In this document: positions 14,681-14,737 of the stretch, in pieces | Numbering within the stretch: the stretch's first letter is position 1 | Layout of the letters: every line of letters starts with the position of its first letter | Source: Thermoflexales bacterium | GTDB taxonomy: Bacteria > Chloroflexota > Anaerolineae > Fen-1058 | DNA: 14,737 bases | Assembly: GCA_016931085.1 (NCBI GenBank) | Contig: JAFGFO010000068.1 | Span: 1 to 14,737 of the forward strand | Direction of reading: 5' to 3' | Translations under genes and position numbers: made by a program | Notes under the pieces: model-generated | Database searches by the model: none | Seen by the model: the letters and a program-made list of their open reading frames with translations, nothing else | What the model was told of the DNA's origin: nothing

Positions 14681-14737
14681 TCCGCGAATCTACGCGAATC
14701 TACACAAATGGCATAAAATTAGTGAAAATTAGCGAAA
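14681..14737. repeat. 10-nt periodic intergenic array, running off the window end
   Basis: CGCGAATCTA occurs exactly twice in tandem (14683-14692 and 14693-14702). AAAATTAGTG and AAAATTAGCG are tandem at 14715-14724 and 14725-14734. On the minus strand the whole stretch falls into consecutive 10-base units, most ending AT, such as TTTCGCTAAT, TTTCACTAAT, TTGTGTAGAT and TCGCGTAGAT. No gene is seen in 14546-14737. The array is cut by the window edge. Confidence 0.6.

Overview
The window reads like a chromosomal segment of a high-GC, Gram-positive-like (monoderm) member of the Chloroflexota, probably Anaerolineae/Caldilineae. This rests on three things: large secreted mosaics of NEW3-like, DUF11-like, SdrD B-like, Calx-beta and dockerin/cohesin-like domains; a secreted protein ending in YLPLVLK; and intergenic DNA full of short hairpin repeats (TAGGGGC-type palindromes, GAGCGAAGCGAAG-type elements, 9-10 nt periodic arrays). 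The assignment is from memory of such genomes, not from a search. All supported genes are on the + strand.

Layout. Positions 1-489 hold no convincing gene. They are nested repeats and hairpins plus the leader of the first gene. Positions 490-9918 encode a 3,142-residue secreted modular protein. Its first third is recognisable (signal peptide, NEW3-like, jelly roll, DUF11-like, SdrD B-like, Calx-beta, dockerin-like pair), its middle is FN3-like, and about the last 1,300 residues match nothing I know. After 91 bases with two tandem hairpin repeats, 10010-11371 encodes a 453-residue secreted protein with a cohesin-like domain and the YLPLVLK tail. The two may form an extracellular pair: dockerin-like module in the first, cohesin-like module in the second.

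Positions 11368-11505 look like the wreck of a ybaK-family aminoacyl-tRNA deacylase gene. A consensus promoter (TTGACA, 18 bp, TATAAT) overlaps its end and is followed by a perfect LacI-type palindromic operator.

This promoter starts a tight operon at 11593-14545: LacI-family repressor, single-domain sugar ABC ATPase, and RbsC/BPD_transp_2-type permease. It should be autoregulated sugar uptake, but no substrate-binding protein lies inside the window. The final 190 bases are again hairpin and short-period repeats with no gene.
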